A program made the position numbers and the translations under genes. The notes under the pieces were generated by a model. That model ran no database searches, had not been told where the DNA came from, and saw only the letters and a program-made list of their open reading frames with translations. From positions 3,162,001 through 3,226,000 of the forward strand of contig JAJUBI010000002.1 in assembly GCA_022419385.1 (NCBI GenBank): a stretch of 64,000 nt of DNA, given 5' to 3'. This stretch comes from Paraconiothyrium sp. Pb-2020 (lineage: Eukaryota; Ascomycota; Dothideomycetes; Pleosporales; Didymosphaeriaceae). Of the stretch, positions 54,829 through 64,000 are shown one piece after another (the stretch's first letter is position 1; every line of letters begins with the position of its first letter).

Positions 54829-57805
54829 CTAATCCTCACCCTCTTCGTCCTCCTCATCGTCCTCCGCGTCCTCAGCAATTTCCTCCTCAACGCCATCCGC
54901 ATCCTCCTCCGCCTCCGCCTCATCCACTGGGAGGTCCTCTACTGTACCGCCCTCCTTCTCCAATCGCAAGTACTCTTCCCACTCAGGAAACATCTCCTCG
55001 TCGCCCTCGCCCCCGCTTGGCGGCTGCCCAAGCAACCGGCCAACCTTGCTCTTCCCCTCTTTATCTAAGCTAGCCTTCCACTGCTTCACTAGCCCGGCCG
55101 TCGCGCTGGGCTTGTACGTTTGCGAAAAGAGGACAGCTTCGGCCAGCCGGTTGGTCTTGACAAGCAGATCGATGCTACCTTGTACATCACCCACCTGCCA
55201 CAAGGCGGAAAATGCTACGTTATTGGCAGTTGCCGTTTCAGCAAGAGAGGCGAGTTCGCGGAGACCGTCAGCGTCCGATGTAGCGGAGGACACAAGCAGT
55301 AATGAACCGAAATTCCTCGCCTTCACGAAACACTCTTGCGCCAGTGTGACATCCCAAGCGCCCAGAGCAGCGTCGCCAACCGTCTTCCACTTGTGCTCTG
55401 TATCCTGCTCACGAGCGATGGTTACGGCCTGCTGAAGGTCTCCTAAGGACAGGGCAAGATCGAAGCGGTGCTCTGGGTCCGTGGCAACCTTCAGTGCGAG
55501 CTCTTTGTAGCCTTGACCCTCAAGGAACCTCGCGATCTTGTTGTTTTGGTCCTTTGGTACTGAAGGAAGAACTTCTTCGGCCGCCTCGAGATCGCCACGT
55601 AGCACGAGAGTCTGGTACTCAACCACAGCAAGGGAAAGGGCGAAAGATACCACATTGACATCTTTATCGGCGACGTATATCCTCGAGTCACGGGGAAGGT
55701 ATCCAAGAACGTAGTGTGGCGCGTCGAAATGTGAAATGGTGTAGGTCTGGTCGCCCACAAGGTAGTTTAGTCGGTTCGTACTGTTAGTGTAGATGAAGCA
55801 GTCTCCCACCCAGGTACCGGTACGAACGCTTGGTTGGTCAGTAACAGACTCCCCTTGTCGGGATGAATTGGATCTTACCTCTCATTGATATCGCACATAA
55901 CTTCGAAAGCCGACTCTGCGCCGTCCTCATCAACCTCACCGTTCTGTACAGCCTCTAGGTAGTTCTCTCGAGAGTATCGGAGGACGTAGAAAGTGTCATC
56001 TGTTGCAAGAGTGACCAATTCGCCACTCTCCGACCAATAAACGCTCTTCGGCTCGACCTCGATTCTGCGGACCAGAGCGCCGCTGTCCCAGTCGAAGAAA
56101 CCAATGCCACCCTGGCCTTTCACCCCGAGCAACACTCCACCGCTGAGACCATCAGCAGAGAAGCCTACGTTGAGTACACTTCGCTCCTTGAAGTTGCGGA
56201 AAGTCTTGACACTAGTGGATGACTCTCGAATAGCATAGTCCTTGTCGTGTTCCTTGGAAGCCCAGACGAAATCCAGTGCAGAGCCGAAGGCTTGGTTTCG
56301 GAGCGCTAGTGCGGTGTAGATGATGTATTCACCGTCACCGCATACAGCGACGAAGCGTCCATTCGGCGAATGGAGGAGCGATTGGGGATATATTTCGGTC
56401 GAACCAAGATCCTTGTTCGGGAGAGTGAGCCGTTCAGAGTCCTTCAGACCTTCGTTTCCTTTGATCACAGCTGTGAGGATTTCGTTGTGTCTTGCCCAGA
56501 GTAGCTTTCCTCCGGCGTCCATGCTGACCGCCGGCTCTTCTCGGCCCATAGAGATAACCACTGCGCCGTCATCAAAACCCAGCGCCACGCCGTTTTTGCC
56601 CTTCTGGTACGCTACGCACCATGCGCGTTCCAAACCATAGTTCAACGATTGTTCTAATCTGTATGTTGATGAATGCCAGATCTTGATAGTGCCGTCTTCG
56701 GACCCGGAGATAATGACTGGAAGTTCGGGGTGATAGACCGCGAAGCTAACATTTGAGGTATGACCTTCCAAAGTGGCGATGAGAGCTTTCGTTGTGTAGT
56801 CCCACACCTTAACGCTTCGGTCATCCGATGTGGTAAGGAGGTATGGCTTGTCGGACTGAGGGTAGTAATCAATGAAATTCACACCCTTGGCTTCGTGCGC
56901 CTCGAGCGTGAAGTTCGGCGTTGAGCTACCCAGCGACCATATCTTGACTGTTCTGTCCAGACACGCTGAAGCAAATGTGTTGGGATCTTTGGGGTTGATC
57001 GCAATGCCCATAACATAGTGTCCGTGTCCTTCGAATACCTGTACACCTGCAAGGAATCAGTGGGGCCAATATCCGCTGCATCGATTAACGCACATTTCCA
57101 TGATTTGTCCCAATCCCACAGCTTTATTGTCATATCATCCTGCCAGGAGATCAGCACTGTCCCTCATTTAGTCCAAGGTGACTACCCACACTCGCGGTGA
57201 GGACAAAGGGCTGTGTGGGGTGCACAGCAATGGCACGAATATAATCAGGGTGTGCTTCGAATTCTGTAACCTTCTCGGAAGTATTGTAGTTGTAGACGCG
57301 CAGTCTAAAGTCGTCCGAGCCTGCATGCAATCGTCAATACGTGCGACTTGATCATATATGTGCGACGCACCTGCGACTATCCAGTTCTTCCGGGCAATGA
57401 AGCGACCTGCTCGGACAGGTACATCGCAGAGCTCAAAAGTCTTAACGATCGATTGCGAGACATAGGACCATATGTGAACATGTCCTGGTCCCTGTCAGTA
57501 TACGCTCAGTCGGTAGTAGCATTCCGCCCATGCGTACCGCTGTATAGTGTCGTAAGAATCCATGGTTCGGTAGGGTGAAAATCTTTGAAACGTTTAGCAA
57601 CCATGATATAGCTAGAGTGTGTGAGTTATACCAATTCCTGCGACGTGTTAGCTTGATCTGGTTGCCAAACGCATGCGAAAGCTCACCTTTGACTCTCTCA
57701 GACCGCGCAAACAGCTGCCTCTGTATTTCCACACATGTAAGCTTTGACTTCCTTACAAGGTTGGTATCTTTGAACAGCGTGCCGTACCTTGACGTCTAGA
57801 CGCAT
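54829..57805 (-). CDS. sec27: coatomer beta' subunit (beta'-COP)
   Basis: WD40 subunit of the COPI coat, binding dilysine cargo signals in Golgi-to-ER transport. Nine exons by eye: 57805-57788, 57720-57687, 57637-57632 (6 nt), 57582-57538, 57484-57371, 57320-57190, 57139-57094, 57046-55879 and 55828-54829; 853 residues, the usual length. The N-terminus assembles as 'MRLDVKRQLFARSERVKG' plus 'IDFHPTEPWILTTLYSG', the hallmark of the family. WD repeats follow ('HPDYIRAIAVHPTQPFVLTAS', 'TIKLWDWDK', 'HYVMGIAINPKDPNTFASAC', 'LDRTVKIWSLGS'), then the coatomer WD-associated region ('SVRTGTWVGDCFIYTNSTNR', 'YLVGDQTYTISHFD'). The C-terminus is very acidic (ending 'EEDEEGED'). All introns are 47-53 nt apart from the first (67 nt), have GT..AG ends, and phases agree throughout. 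Confidence 0.95.
57632..57637 (-). other. 6-nt microexon of sec27
   Basis: GAATTG on the minus strand, preceded by CGTCGCAG and followed by GTATAACT. It completes a phase-1 codon (G+GA), adds Ile, and leaves G for the next Asp codon, restoring 'KGIDFHP'. The flanking introns are 49 nt each and both have branch-like sequences (GCTAAC, TGCTAAA). Confidence 0.8.
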
Positions 57806-58869
57806 TGCGAGAGCTTGTGATGGGCGCTGAGCGGAGGGGTGGGTTTAGAAAGACGTGGCTACTTAAAGCCCGCCGCGGCGCGATGATTCGAGGTTTGGGA
57901 CTCAGTCGGAGAATTGCACCTTGGAAAAACGAATTGGTCGCAAGGGGGAGGACGGTCAGCGGGCGAGGAGCTATTGACAAGTTGCGGTTCCGTTGCTTGG
58001 CCTAGAAGACATGTGGGATCGGTGTTGCCTGCCAAGACTTCGAGGGACCAGGTGGATCCTTCCCCGAAAGGCGAGCCTCGCCCTCCACCGCTGAGTCCAC
58101 CGCCATATTGCAGAGGTAGACGAGGAGCTCGACATTTAGACGGACTATTGAAGCTCGAGTGTATGGTGAGCTCTACCAGTAGTCTGTACATACGTGTCGA
58201 GCTGATGGAACCGTCTAATTTTTTTTGTTTATGTTCAGACAATTTGGCTTCGTCACACATTCTGTCCGAGAGGCAAGCCCTCTACCCCATCAGGGTTGCA
58301 GAGACCATCTTCAGTTCCATCAACATCACAACTTGCAACATGTCATTCAACAGAACATTATTTGACATTGGATTTTCATCTCCTCTCCCTGCATAGTTCA
58401 GAATATTTACGTGCAACATCCCCACAAGCCGCTCTGCCTCCCTCATGCTCCTTCTCCATGCAGATGCTACGAAATGCTTGACAACAGCTAGATCCCGCAA
58501 ACGCTTCCACAATATCTCCATCTCGAAAGCAAAAGCAAATGTCTAGCTTGCCAGCATAGACAGGTATCTAAGAACGGAAAAAAAATACTGAGTAAGAAAA
58601 AGATCCGAGATCTGCCAGGTAATAAATGAGATATCAATGGTAGGTTTCTTAGTGAGAGTGTCCGAACAGTAAGAATGCGAACAACACCCGAGGGCGGGTC
58701 GGTACCAGCTGAGGCTAGCTTGGTCGGGAGACGCGCCAGCTGGATGATCGCAAAATAATTACACGTGGAGAGTCCAATAGACCCTCTAATGTCATAGGGC
58801 AGGTAAAGGTGTGACCTCTCCGTCTGAATATGGTACAATAACGCGTATGCTGGAGGCGCTTGGACGGCA
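57806..58869. other. intergenic between sec27 and msb2
   Basis: About 1.06 kb containing the sec27 promoter and the 3' untranslated region of the Msb2-type gene, both on the minus strand. No further gene recognised. Confidence 0.5.
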
Positions 58870-61800
58870 TCAGTTCCAACCGAGCGAGTTTTCTGCCATG
58901 ACGGGGGCTGAGATTTGCTGCGTTCGGATGCTGCGACCGTTGCTGCTGCTGCTGCCCCGGCTGCCTCGACTGCCGGGAACGGTGGGGGTCAATCTTCCAT
59001 TACGAGCACCTGACATCCAATTGCCACCACCGACAGAGCGGTAGGTGTAGCGGCTTGTGCTGGGTACAGAGCTGGATCGACGATGGGCCGCTTTCTTGTT
59101 CCTGTATCGGTGTGCAACGAAGAACATGGCCGCACCATATGCAACAGCTGCGAGAACAGCACCAGTGGCAATACCAGCGCTCGTGGGGTTTATCTTGCGA
59201 CTGCCGGTGGTATCACCTGGGAGGGCACCACCGTGGCCACTGTCATCGGTCGCACCTGGAGACGCGTTGTTCTGGTCCGTGTTGGGGCTGCTAGCGCCTT
59301 CTGGAAGCTTGCCGTAAGCTAGAGGCCAGGTAGGGTCCACGAGAGCCGTCAACTGGTTGACGGTGTCCCGAGGCTGACCATTGTTGTCAACATTGTGATA
59401 GAAGAGTGACGCGGGCTGTCCGAGCTGGACCTCCAAAGTGGTGTTCTTGTCTTTGGGGATCATGAAAACAGCGAGGGTAGTGACCCATCCCTTGTACTGG
59501 GTAGTGTCGGCAGCTCTGAGGCCGTAGTTGATGACATCCTCCTCCTTAACACCAACGGCTTGCGCGATAGCTTGCCTCAAGTACGTGAAGATTTGATTAC
59601 TGCCGCCACTTGATGCCACGAAATTGTAGTTCAGGCCATAATCAAAAGCGATTTGACCCAAGAACATGTTTTGGGGCACTTCTGAAGGCATACCATTGGG
59701 AGGCTGGATCCAGGGTGCAACACCGCTGGGCATTGCGCTCTGTGAAGCAGTGCTGAGTGTAGAGGGTTCAAAGACGATGCTGGAAGGCACCACTAAGGTA
59801 GTGGCATCGTCTGTGGCAGTTGGCAAAATGGAGTTGGGCGGCGGGGTCTTCGAAGGAGGCGGAGTCACGACAGCAGCGCTAGTCTGGGTGGCAGAGCTAG
59901 TGATCGGTGTGGTTTCCGGTAACTGCGAGTCAGACGTATTGGTAGACGCTTCTGGAACACTCGTCGGGCTTGTTGTCTTGATCTCCGAGGTAGGGATCGT
60001 AGGCTCGCTCGATGGTAATGGGCTGCTCGTTACAACCGTAGAGCCAGTGCCTACAGGGACAGAGGTGGTGACACCCGATTCGGTAGGAGCCAAAGACGTA
60101 GTCACCTCAGTTCCGGTGGGTATTGGTGTAGAAGTCTCAGCACCAGTTCCGCTTACTGATCCCGAAGGAGTGATACCAGAAGTAGTGGCAACACCCGTTA
60201 GAGTGGATGTGGGCGCATCGGTAGATCCCGAGAGAGACGTCTCGGATGTCGGGATAGAAATGATGGTGTCCGTGGTGGCGGTGGGCAAAGACGTTAGAGG
60301 GCCAGTGCCTGTCGGGAGAACGGATGTGTCAGTTGGGAGCAGAGATGTGATAATCCCAGTGCCAGTTGGGAGGAGGGACGTCTCCGTTGGAAGCAATGAA
60401 GAGAGGATCCCAGAGCCAGTCGTGAGGATAGACGTGTCGGTGGGGAGCGAGAGAATGCTAGACACATCCGAGATGATGCTGGAGATCACACTAGAGACAT
60501 CTGGCAGTGAAAGAGTCTCGCTGGGCAGGAGAGTAGGCTCTGAGGTAGGGATGACAGTGGCAGTAGGAGCAGTGGGGCCAACCGATGGGTCAGAGAATCC
60601 AGAAGCAGTGGAAGGAAGTAGACCACTTGAAGTCGGTTCCGTAGGATGGAGAGCCGACGTAACATCAGATACTACCGACGATAGAACAGACGTGACGTCA
60701 GACACCACCGAGGAGAGGAGCGAGGAAACACCGGGAAGGAGTTCCGTCTCGCTGGGAGTCTCTGAAGTAGGGATGGGGACAGAACTGCTAATTGTGGGTG
60801 TCGCAGTCGGGCTGATGTCGCCGGTCCCAAATGCAGTGGTGATTCCAACTACGATGCCACTAGTGGGCAACGACAGTGGGATATCAGAGGTGAAGCTGAT
60901 GTCGCTGGAAGGAAGAGCAACGCTGCTGGGTACACCACCAACAGAGCCAGTGGGTTCAGATGCAGTGGCAGAGGCAGAGGGAGCCGTTCCAGTCGCGAGG
61001 GGGCTCTCATCCACACTGGACTGCGAAGTGATCGGCAAGATTCCGGTGGGAGAAGCAAGCTCGCCAGTAAGGCTCGAGAGGATGCTCGGCAGGATGTTGT
61101 TGGAAGGTAAAGATCCAGTGGGCACGGCCGAATCACCACCAGTGAGGCTGGTCAAACTCGCTGTGGGCAGAACACCGGTCGGCAAGATACCGGTCGGCAA
61201 AACGCCAGTTGAGCCGCCAAAGATACCATCCAAATCAGTAGGTACAGCGGGCGACTGTGTCGGCTGTGGGTCCGAAGATGGGATCCCACTAGTCGAGCCT
61301 GGAATGATGAACGGTCCTAAGATCGTAGTCGGTGTTGCTGAACTAGGCTCTTGCGAGATGGGCGATGCGCTTGGAACAATAATACTTGAGGGAGGACCTC
61401 CAGTGGAGCCTGCAGCCGAAGATTGAACGGGGGTATCAGATGAGACGGCAGACGAAGGCTGGACCGGAGAAGAAGGAACTCCTCCAGTCGAGGCTACAGA
61501 TTCAACAGGGGTAGGGGTTACGATTGACGAGGGAACTCCATCCGTCGAACTAATGCTGGATGGCACAGGCGCGCTGTCAGAAGTGGTGGGCAGAACCACC
61601 GAAGACGGGATACCACCAGTAGAGGCAACGCTAGATTGAACAGGCTCGTTTGCAATAGGAGTTGCCGAGATTGTAGGCTGAACGACAGACGATGGGATAC
61701 CACCGGTTGAGGCAACGCTGGACTGCGCAGGTTCGCTTACGAGAGGAGCTGCGGAGCTCGTGGGCTGTACAATTGATGACGGAACGCCAGTCGAAGCGAT

Positions 61801-62673
61801 GCTGGTGTCAAGAGGCTCGCTGGGGACATCCTCCGTGGACGATGTAGGCTGTAGAATCGAAGATGGAATGCCACCTGTCGAAGCAACGACTTCCGTTGCG
61901 GAAGTCGTGGGTGTTGCAACTGAAGAGTCAATGCCGCCAACAGATTCAACAAAGGGAGGAATCACTCCGCTAGAGCTTGTAGGTTCGGTGGGCTTGGGCG
62001 CAGTTGGCGTGGGAAGTACCGGAGACGCAGGCACTCCATTAGTAGAGCCAACGGAAGTAGTAGAAGGTTCCTGCACCGTGGTCTCGACGGAAGTTGGCGT
62101 AAGAATGGATGCTGGGGATCCTCCAGTGGAGCCAACGCTCGACATCGAAGGTGATGCTTCGCTCGATACTGACGGCACTGGTTCTTGTGACGAAGCGGAA
62201 GATGATGTGGGCAGAATAGGATCCGATGGTACGGGTTGGGTCGAGCCAACTTCGGTGTTCGATGATTCTTGCGAAGGAATCTCCACAGAAGGTGTGGTGG
62301 GGGCTGCTTCCGATGCAGAGTCCCCTTGACTAGTGATTGGTGAAGGCGAGACTATGACGGTCTCAGCGCTTTCTGAAGATGAAGGGCGCAAATGCCATAG
62401 CGATTCGAATATGTCCGATACATCCCGTGATTGCGACTGGTCGGGACTGGGTGTCGAACTAGGAGGCAGAACCAAATCGGACGTTGCTTCTGGTGGTGTT
62501 GCCGGTTCGGTCGTGTTCGCAAACTGTCGTTTGACATGCCGCGGGAAGTAGTACCGTGGGCGCATGTTGGTTTGTTGTGGACCGGCTGGCAGAGCGTCTG
62601 CCGTGGCCACCATCGGACCAGCCATGCTGGAAACGAAAAGGGCCAGGGCCCATGTTGTCGTAGATCGCGGCAT
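58870..62673 (-). CDS. msb2: Msb2-type signalling mucin
   Basis: Cell-surface mucin that senses wall, surface or osmotic cues and signals to the filamentation and HOG MAP-kinase pathways with Sho1 and Cdc42. One exon, 1267 residues. A signal peptide ('TTTWALALFVSSMAGPMVATADA') precedes about 900 residues of Ser/Thr/Pro-rich sequence, a target for O-mannosylation. This region holds imperfect repeats built on 'STGGIPSSVVQPT' (about seven to ten units, roughly residues 170-460) and later 'LLPTGTGIITSLLPTDTS' units. The conserved membrane-proximal Msb2 homology domain follows ('MFLGQIAFDYGLNYNFV', 'IFTYLRQAIAQAVGVKEEDV', 'WVTTLAVFMIPKD', 'ASLFYHNVDN'). A single span lies at about 1165-1187, then a short basic tail ('HRYRNKKAAHRRSSS'). 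The ATG at 62673 starts the signal peptide; upstream in frame there is no ATG. Confidence 0.92.
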   Translation of the reverse strand: MPRSTTTWALALFVSSMAGPMVATADALPAGPQQTNMRPRYYFPRHVKRQFANTTEPATPPEATSDLVLPPSSTPSPDQSQSRDVSDIFESLWHLRPSSSESAETVIVSPSPITSQGDSASEAAPTTPSVEIPSQESSNTEVGSTQPVPSDPILPTSSSASSQEPVPSVSSEASPSMSSVGSTGGSPASILTPTSVETTVQEPSTTSVGSTNGVPASPVLPTPTAPKPTEPTSSSGVIPPFVESVGGIDSSVATPTTSATEVVASTGGIPSSILQPTSSTEDVPSEPLDTSIASTGVPSSIVQPTSSAAPLVSEPAQSSVASTGGIPSSVVQPTISATPIANEPVQSSVASTGGIPSSVVLPTTSDSAPVPSSISSTDGVPSSIVTPTPVESVASTGGVPSSPVQPSSAVSSDTPVQSSAAGSTGGPPSSIIVPSASPISQEPSSATPTTILGPFIIPGSTSGIPSSDPQPTQSPAVPTDLDGIFGGSTGVLPTGILPTGVLPTASLTSLTGGDSAVPTGSLPSNNILPSILSSLTGELASPTGILPITSQSSVDESPLATGTAPSASATASEPTGSVGGVPSSVALPSSDISFTSDIPLSLPTSGIVVGITTAFGTGDISPTATPTISSSVPIPTSETPSETELLPGVSSLLSSVVSDVTSVLSSVVSDVTSALHPTEPTSSGLLPSTASGFSDPSVGPTAPTATVIPTSEPTLLPSETLSLPDVSSVISSIISDVSSILSLPTDTSILTTGSGILSSLLPTETSLLPTGTGIITSLLPTDTSVLPTGTGPLTSLPTATTDTIISIPTSETSLSGSTDAPTSTLTGVATTSGITPSGSVSGTGAETSTPIPTGTEVTTSLAPTESGVTTSVPVGTGSTVVTSSPLPSSEPTIPTSEIKTTSPTSVPEASTNTSDSQLPETTPITSSATQTSAAVVTPPPSKTPPPNSILPTATDDATTLVVPSSIVFEPSTLSTASQSAMPSGVAPWIQPPNGMPSEVPQNMFLGQIAFDYGLNYNFVASSGGSNQIFTYLRQAIAQAVGVKEEDVINYGLRAADTTQYKGWVTTLAVFMIPKDKNTTLEVQLGQPASLFYHNVDNNGQPRDTVNQLTALVDPTWPLAYGKLPEGASSPNTDQNNASPGATDDSGHGGALPGDTTGSRKINPTSAGIATGAVLAAVAYGAAMFFVAHRYRNKKAAHRRSSSVPSTSRYTYRSVGGGNWMSGARNGRLTPTVPGSRGSRGSSSSNGRSIRTQQISAPVMAENSLGWN
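60500..62150 (-). repeat. imperfect coding repeats in the Msb2 mucin region
   Basis: Degenerate direct repeats encode Ser/Thr-rich units. From about 61400 to 62150 the unit contains STGG(I/V/A)PSS and a following (V/L)QPT. Around 60240-60440 a second unit encodes LLPT(D/E/G)TS plus (L/V)LPTGTG. Units differ by substitutions and length, so they are old or under slippage and selection together. Boundaries are approximate. Confidence 0.7.
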
Positions 62674-64000
62674 ATTTACTATTATCTTCAATCACTAAGG
62701 CCTAATGTGTATTGTATCCCGAGGGTATCCAAGTTCAGAAAGCGAATCTAATCACGTCAGACGAGCTTCAGCAATGCATTGGAGTACGTACTGCAGGGTG
62801 CTATTCAAACGAGTGGACTTGACGAATCAAGGGTAAAAATCTAATGAATGGACCTGCGCGGGGGTTAGAAGACTGCACTCTTGCAGCAACAAGGCGCCTG
62901 GGGAGACTCACTAAGCTGGCAGTACAGCTAGAAGGATGACGAAGCTCTGAGCAGTGCAGATGCCGGGTCGAGGCGAGTAAAACAGTCGTCAAGTCGGCCT
63001 ATGCCGTCATGTTTGGACGAGCGGTTCCTGGGTTCTCGAGGACAACTGCCAGTGCCACGGCAGTGGACTGTAGCGTCGTCTCAACGAGGCGCTGACACAC
63101 GGCGAGCTGTCAATGAGCAGTGTAGGCGCAACAAAGACTTGGGCGCAGCAAGTTCTTCGCGAGATGAGCGTGGCTTGGTCTGGGTATCGTCGCACACAAA
63201 GAATATGTCGATTCGCGGGTTTGTTCCTGATCGACGGGCTCCGTGCCCGTTGAGAAGGGTCCGGGGGGACTTGATGGAAGCGGACTGCGGTGAATGAGCG
63301 GCGGCGGGGTGTTGGATCGCTGAAGCACGAAGAAAGTCGAATTGCAGCGCGACGGACGAAGAGAGCGTGAGCCCGAGGGCAGTCGTAAGCAGGGGTTCGT
63401 AAGGAGGGAGAGGCGACGGGAGGAAGAGCGACGGAGGACTGCGACGGCGGAAGAGGAGCACACAGCACGGCGACAAGCGCTGTTGTGCAGGCCGGTCGAG
63501 GATTGTCGAGAGGTGAGGAGAGGGTGGTGGGTCGGCAAGGCGGTGGTAAGGAAGGGAGAGGAGAGTGAGACTAGCACAACGGCGAGCAGCGCGCCCAGGC
63601 CTCGCGGACAGAGTTTCGCCAAATGAGCTTGAGCAGGGGGCCGCCAGAACAGCGAGTCGCTAGCAGCGGTGCCTTGCGGAGTCGTGCTCCAAACGGGAGC
63701 CCTAGGCTCGGCCACGCCCTCAGAGCGGGAAATTCGGGGCGCCGCTTTTCGACCGCGCAAAATAGAGCAGCGGCGCTTCGCCGGCAGCGCCTGTGAGCAC
63801 GCAACAACGAGAGCCGCCAGAGCTGCGGTCGCTGGCACAGAAGTCGCCGCGGCGGGCAGGCAGCGGACACAGGGCCTGGTGTGGGCGGGCGCCCGTCCTG
63901 TACTCCGTGCGGGAGCAGGTGATTTCCACCTGGTCGCAGTGTGCGCCGCCAGCGTGTTTCGCGGGAGCAGGCTGTGTCCAGACACGCACGCAAGGATCCC
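62674..64000. other. region upstream of msb2, no gene recognised
   Basis: GC-rich towards the window end. Long open frames on both strands (for example 63110-63985 minus) give Arg/Ser/Pro-rich translation without domains and are probably leader or promoter DNA. A gene continuing beyond the window cannot be excluded. Confidence 0.5.

Noticed and set aside
59666..61426. 586-codon open frame on the plus strand
   Set aside because: It lies wholly antisense to the Msb2 mucin. Repeated Ser/Thr/Pro codons on one strand leave the other strand free of stops and give a Val/Gly/Glu-rich translation without domains.
63110..63985. 291-codon minus-strand frame at the right edge
   Set aside because: GC-rich Arg/Ser/Pro/Ala translation, overlapping frames on both strands, no domain. 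A partial gene beyond the edge remains possible.

Overview
This is nuclear DNA of a filamentous ascomycete (Pezizomycotina). A Dothideomycete-type genome is my best guess. The evidence is the short introns (about 45-175 nt) with GT..AG ends and CTRAY branch sites, the fungal-specific genes (creA, UapA-type purine permease, Sec27, Tim21, Msb2, Ole1 with a fused cytochrome b5, Set3), and the loose spacing on both strands without operons. All exon boundaries were worked out by eye from splice signals, reading phase and family knowledge; no alignment was run.

Layout. 1-1.2 kb: 5' part of a frameshifted cytochrome P450 (minus), cut by the window edge. 1.2-15.9 kb: gene-poor, with creA (carbon catabolite repressor) standing alone at 7.4-8.7 kb. 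15.9-28.1 kb: a Rad51-paralog ATPase, a MOSC-domain (mARC-like) membrane protein, a cupredoxin-like membrane protein broken by two TAA codons, a long-chain acyl-CoA synthetase, an Rkm5-like lysine methyltransferase and a secreted type-B carboxylesterase. 29.9-40.2 kb: a Set3-type PHD/SET protein, a small membrane protein with an internal stop, a PAS-domain protein and a purine permease. 42.7-57.8 kb is the densest part: delta-9 desaturase, Tdp1, acyl-CoA-binding protein, Tip41, Aurora kinase, Tim21, a frameshifted Msp1 AAA ATPase and beta'-COP. 58.9-62.7 kb: the Msb2-type signalling mucin. The rest is upstream sequence.

The genes are mostly unrelated housekeeping functions. Three act on fatty acyl chains (acyl-CoA synthetase, desaturase, acyl-CoA-binding protein), but they are not adjacent. 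Four divergent pairs share short upstream regions: Rad51 paralog/MOSC, acyl-CoA synthetase/Rkm5, Tip41/Aurora and Tim21/Msp1.

Most notable points: a 6-nt microexon needed to restore the beta'-COP protein; four loci (P450, cupredoxin, DUF4267-like, Msp1) broken by stops or indels while long neighbours are intact; an in-frame, stop-free 51-nt intron inside the Set3 gene; an overlapping upstream ATG at creA; and two long stretches around creA in which I recognise no gene. I found no CRISPR array, rRNA gene, convincing tRNA or intact transposon. I did not find a clearly new biological system.
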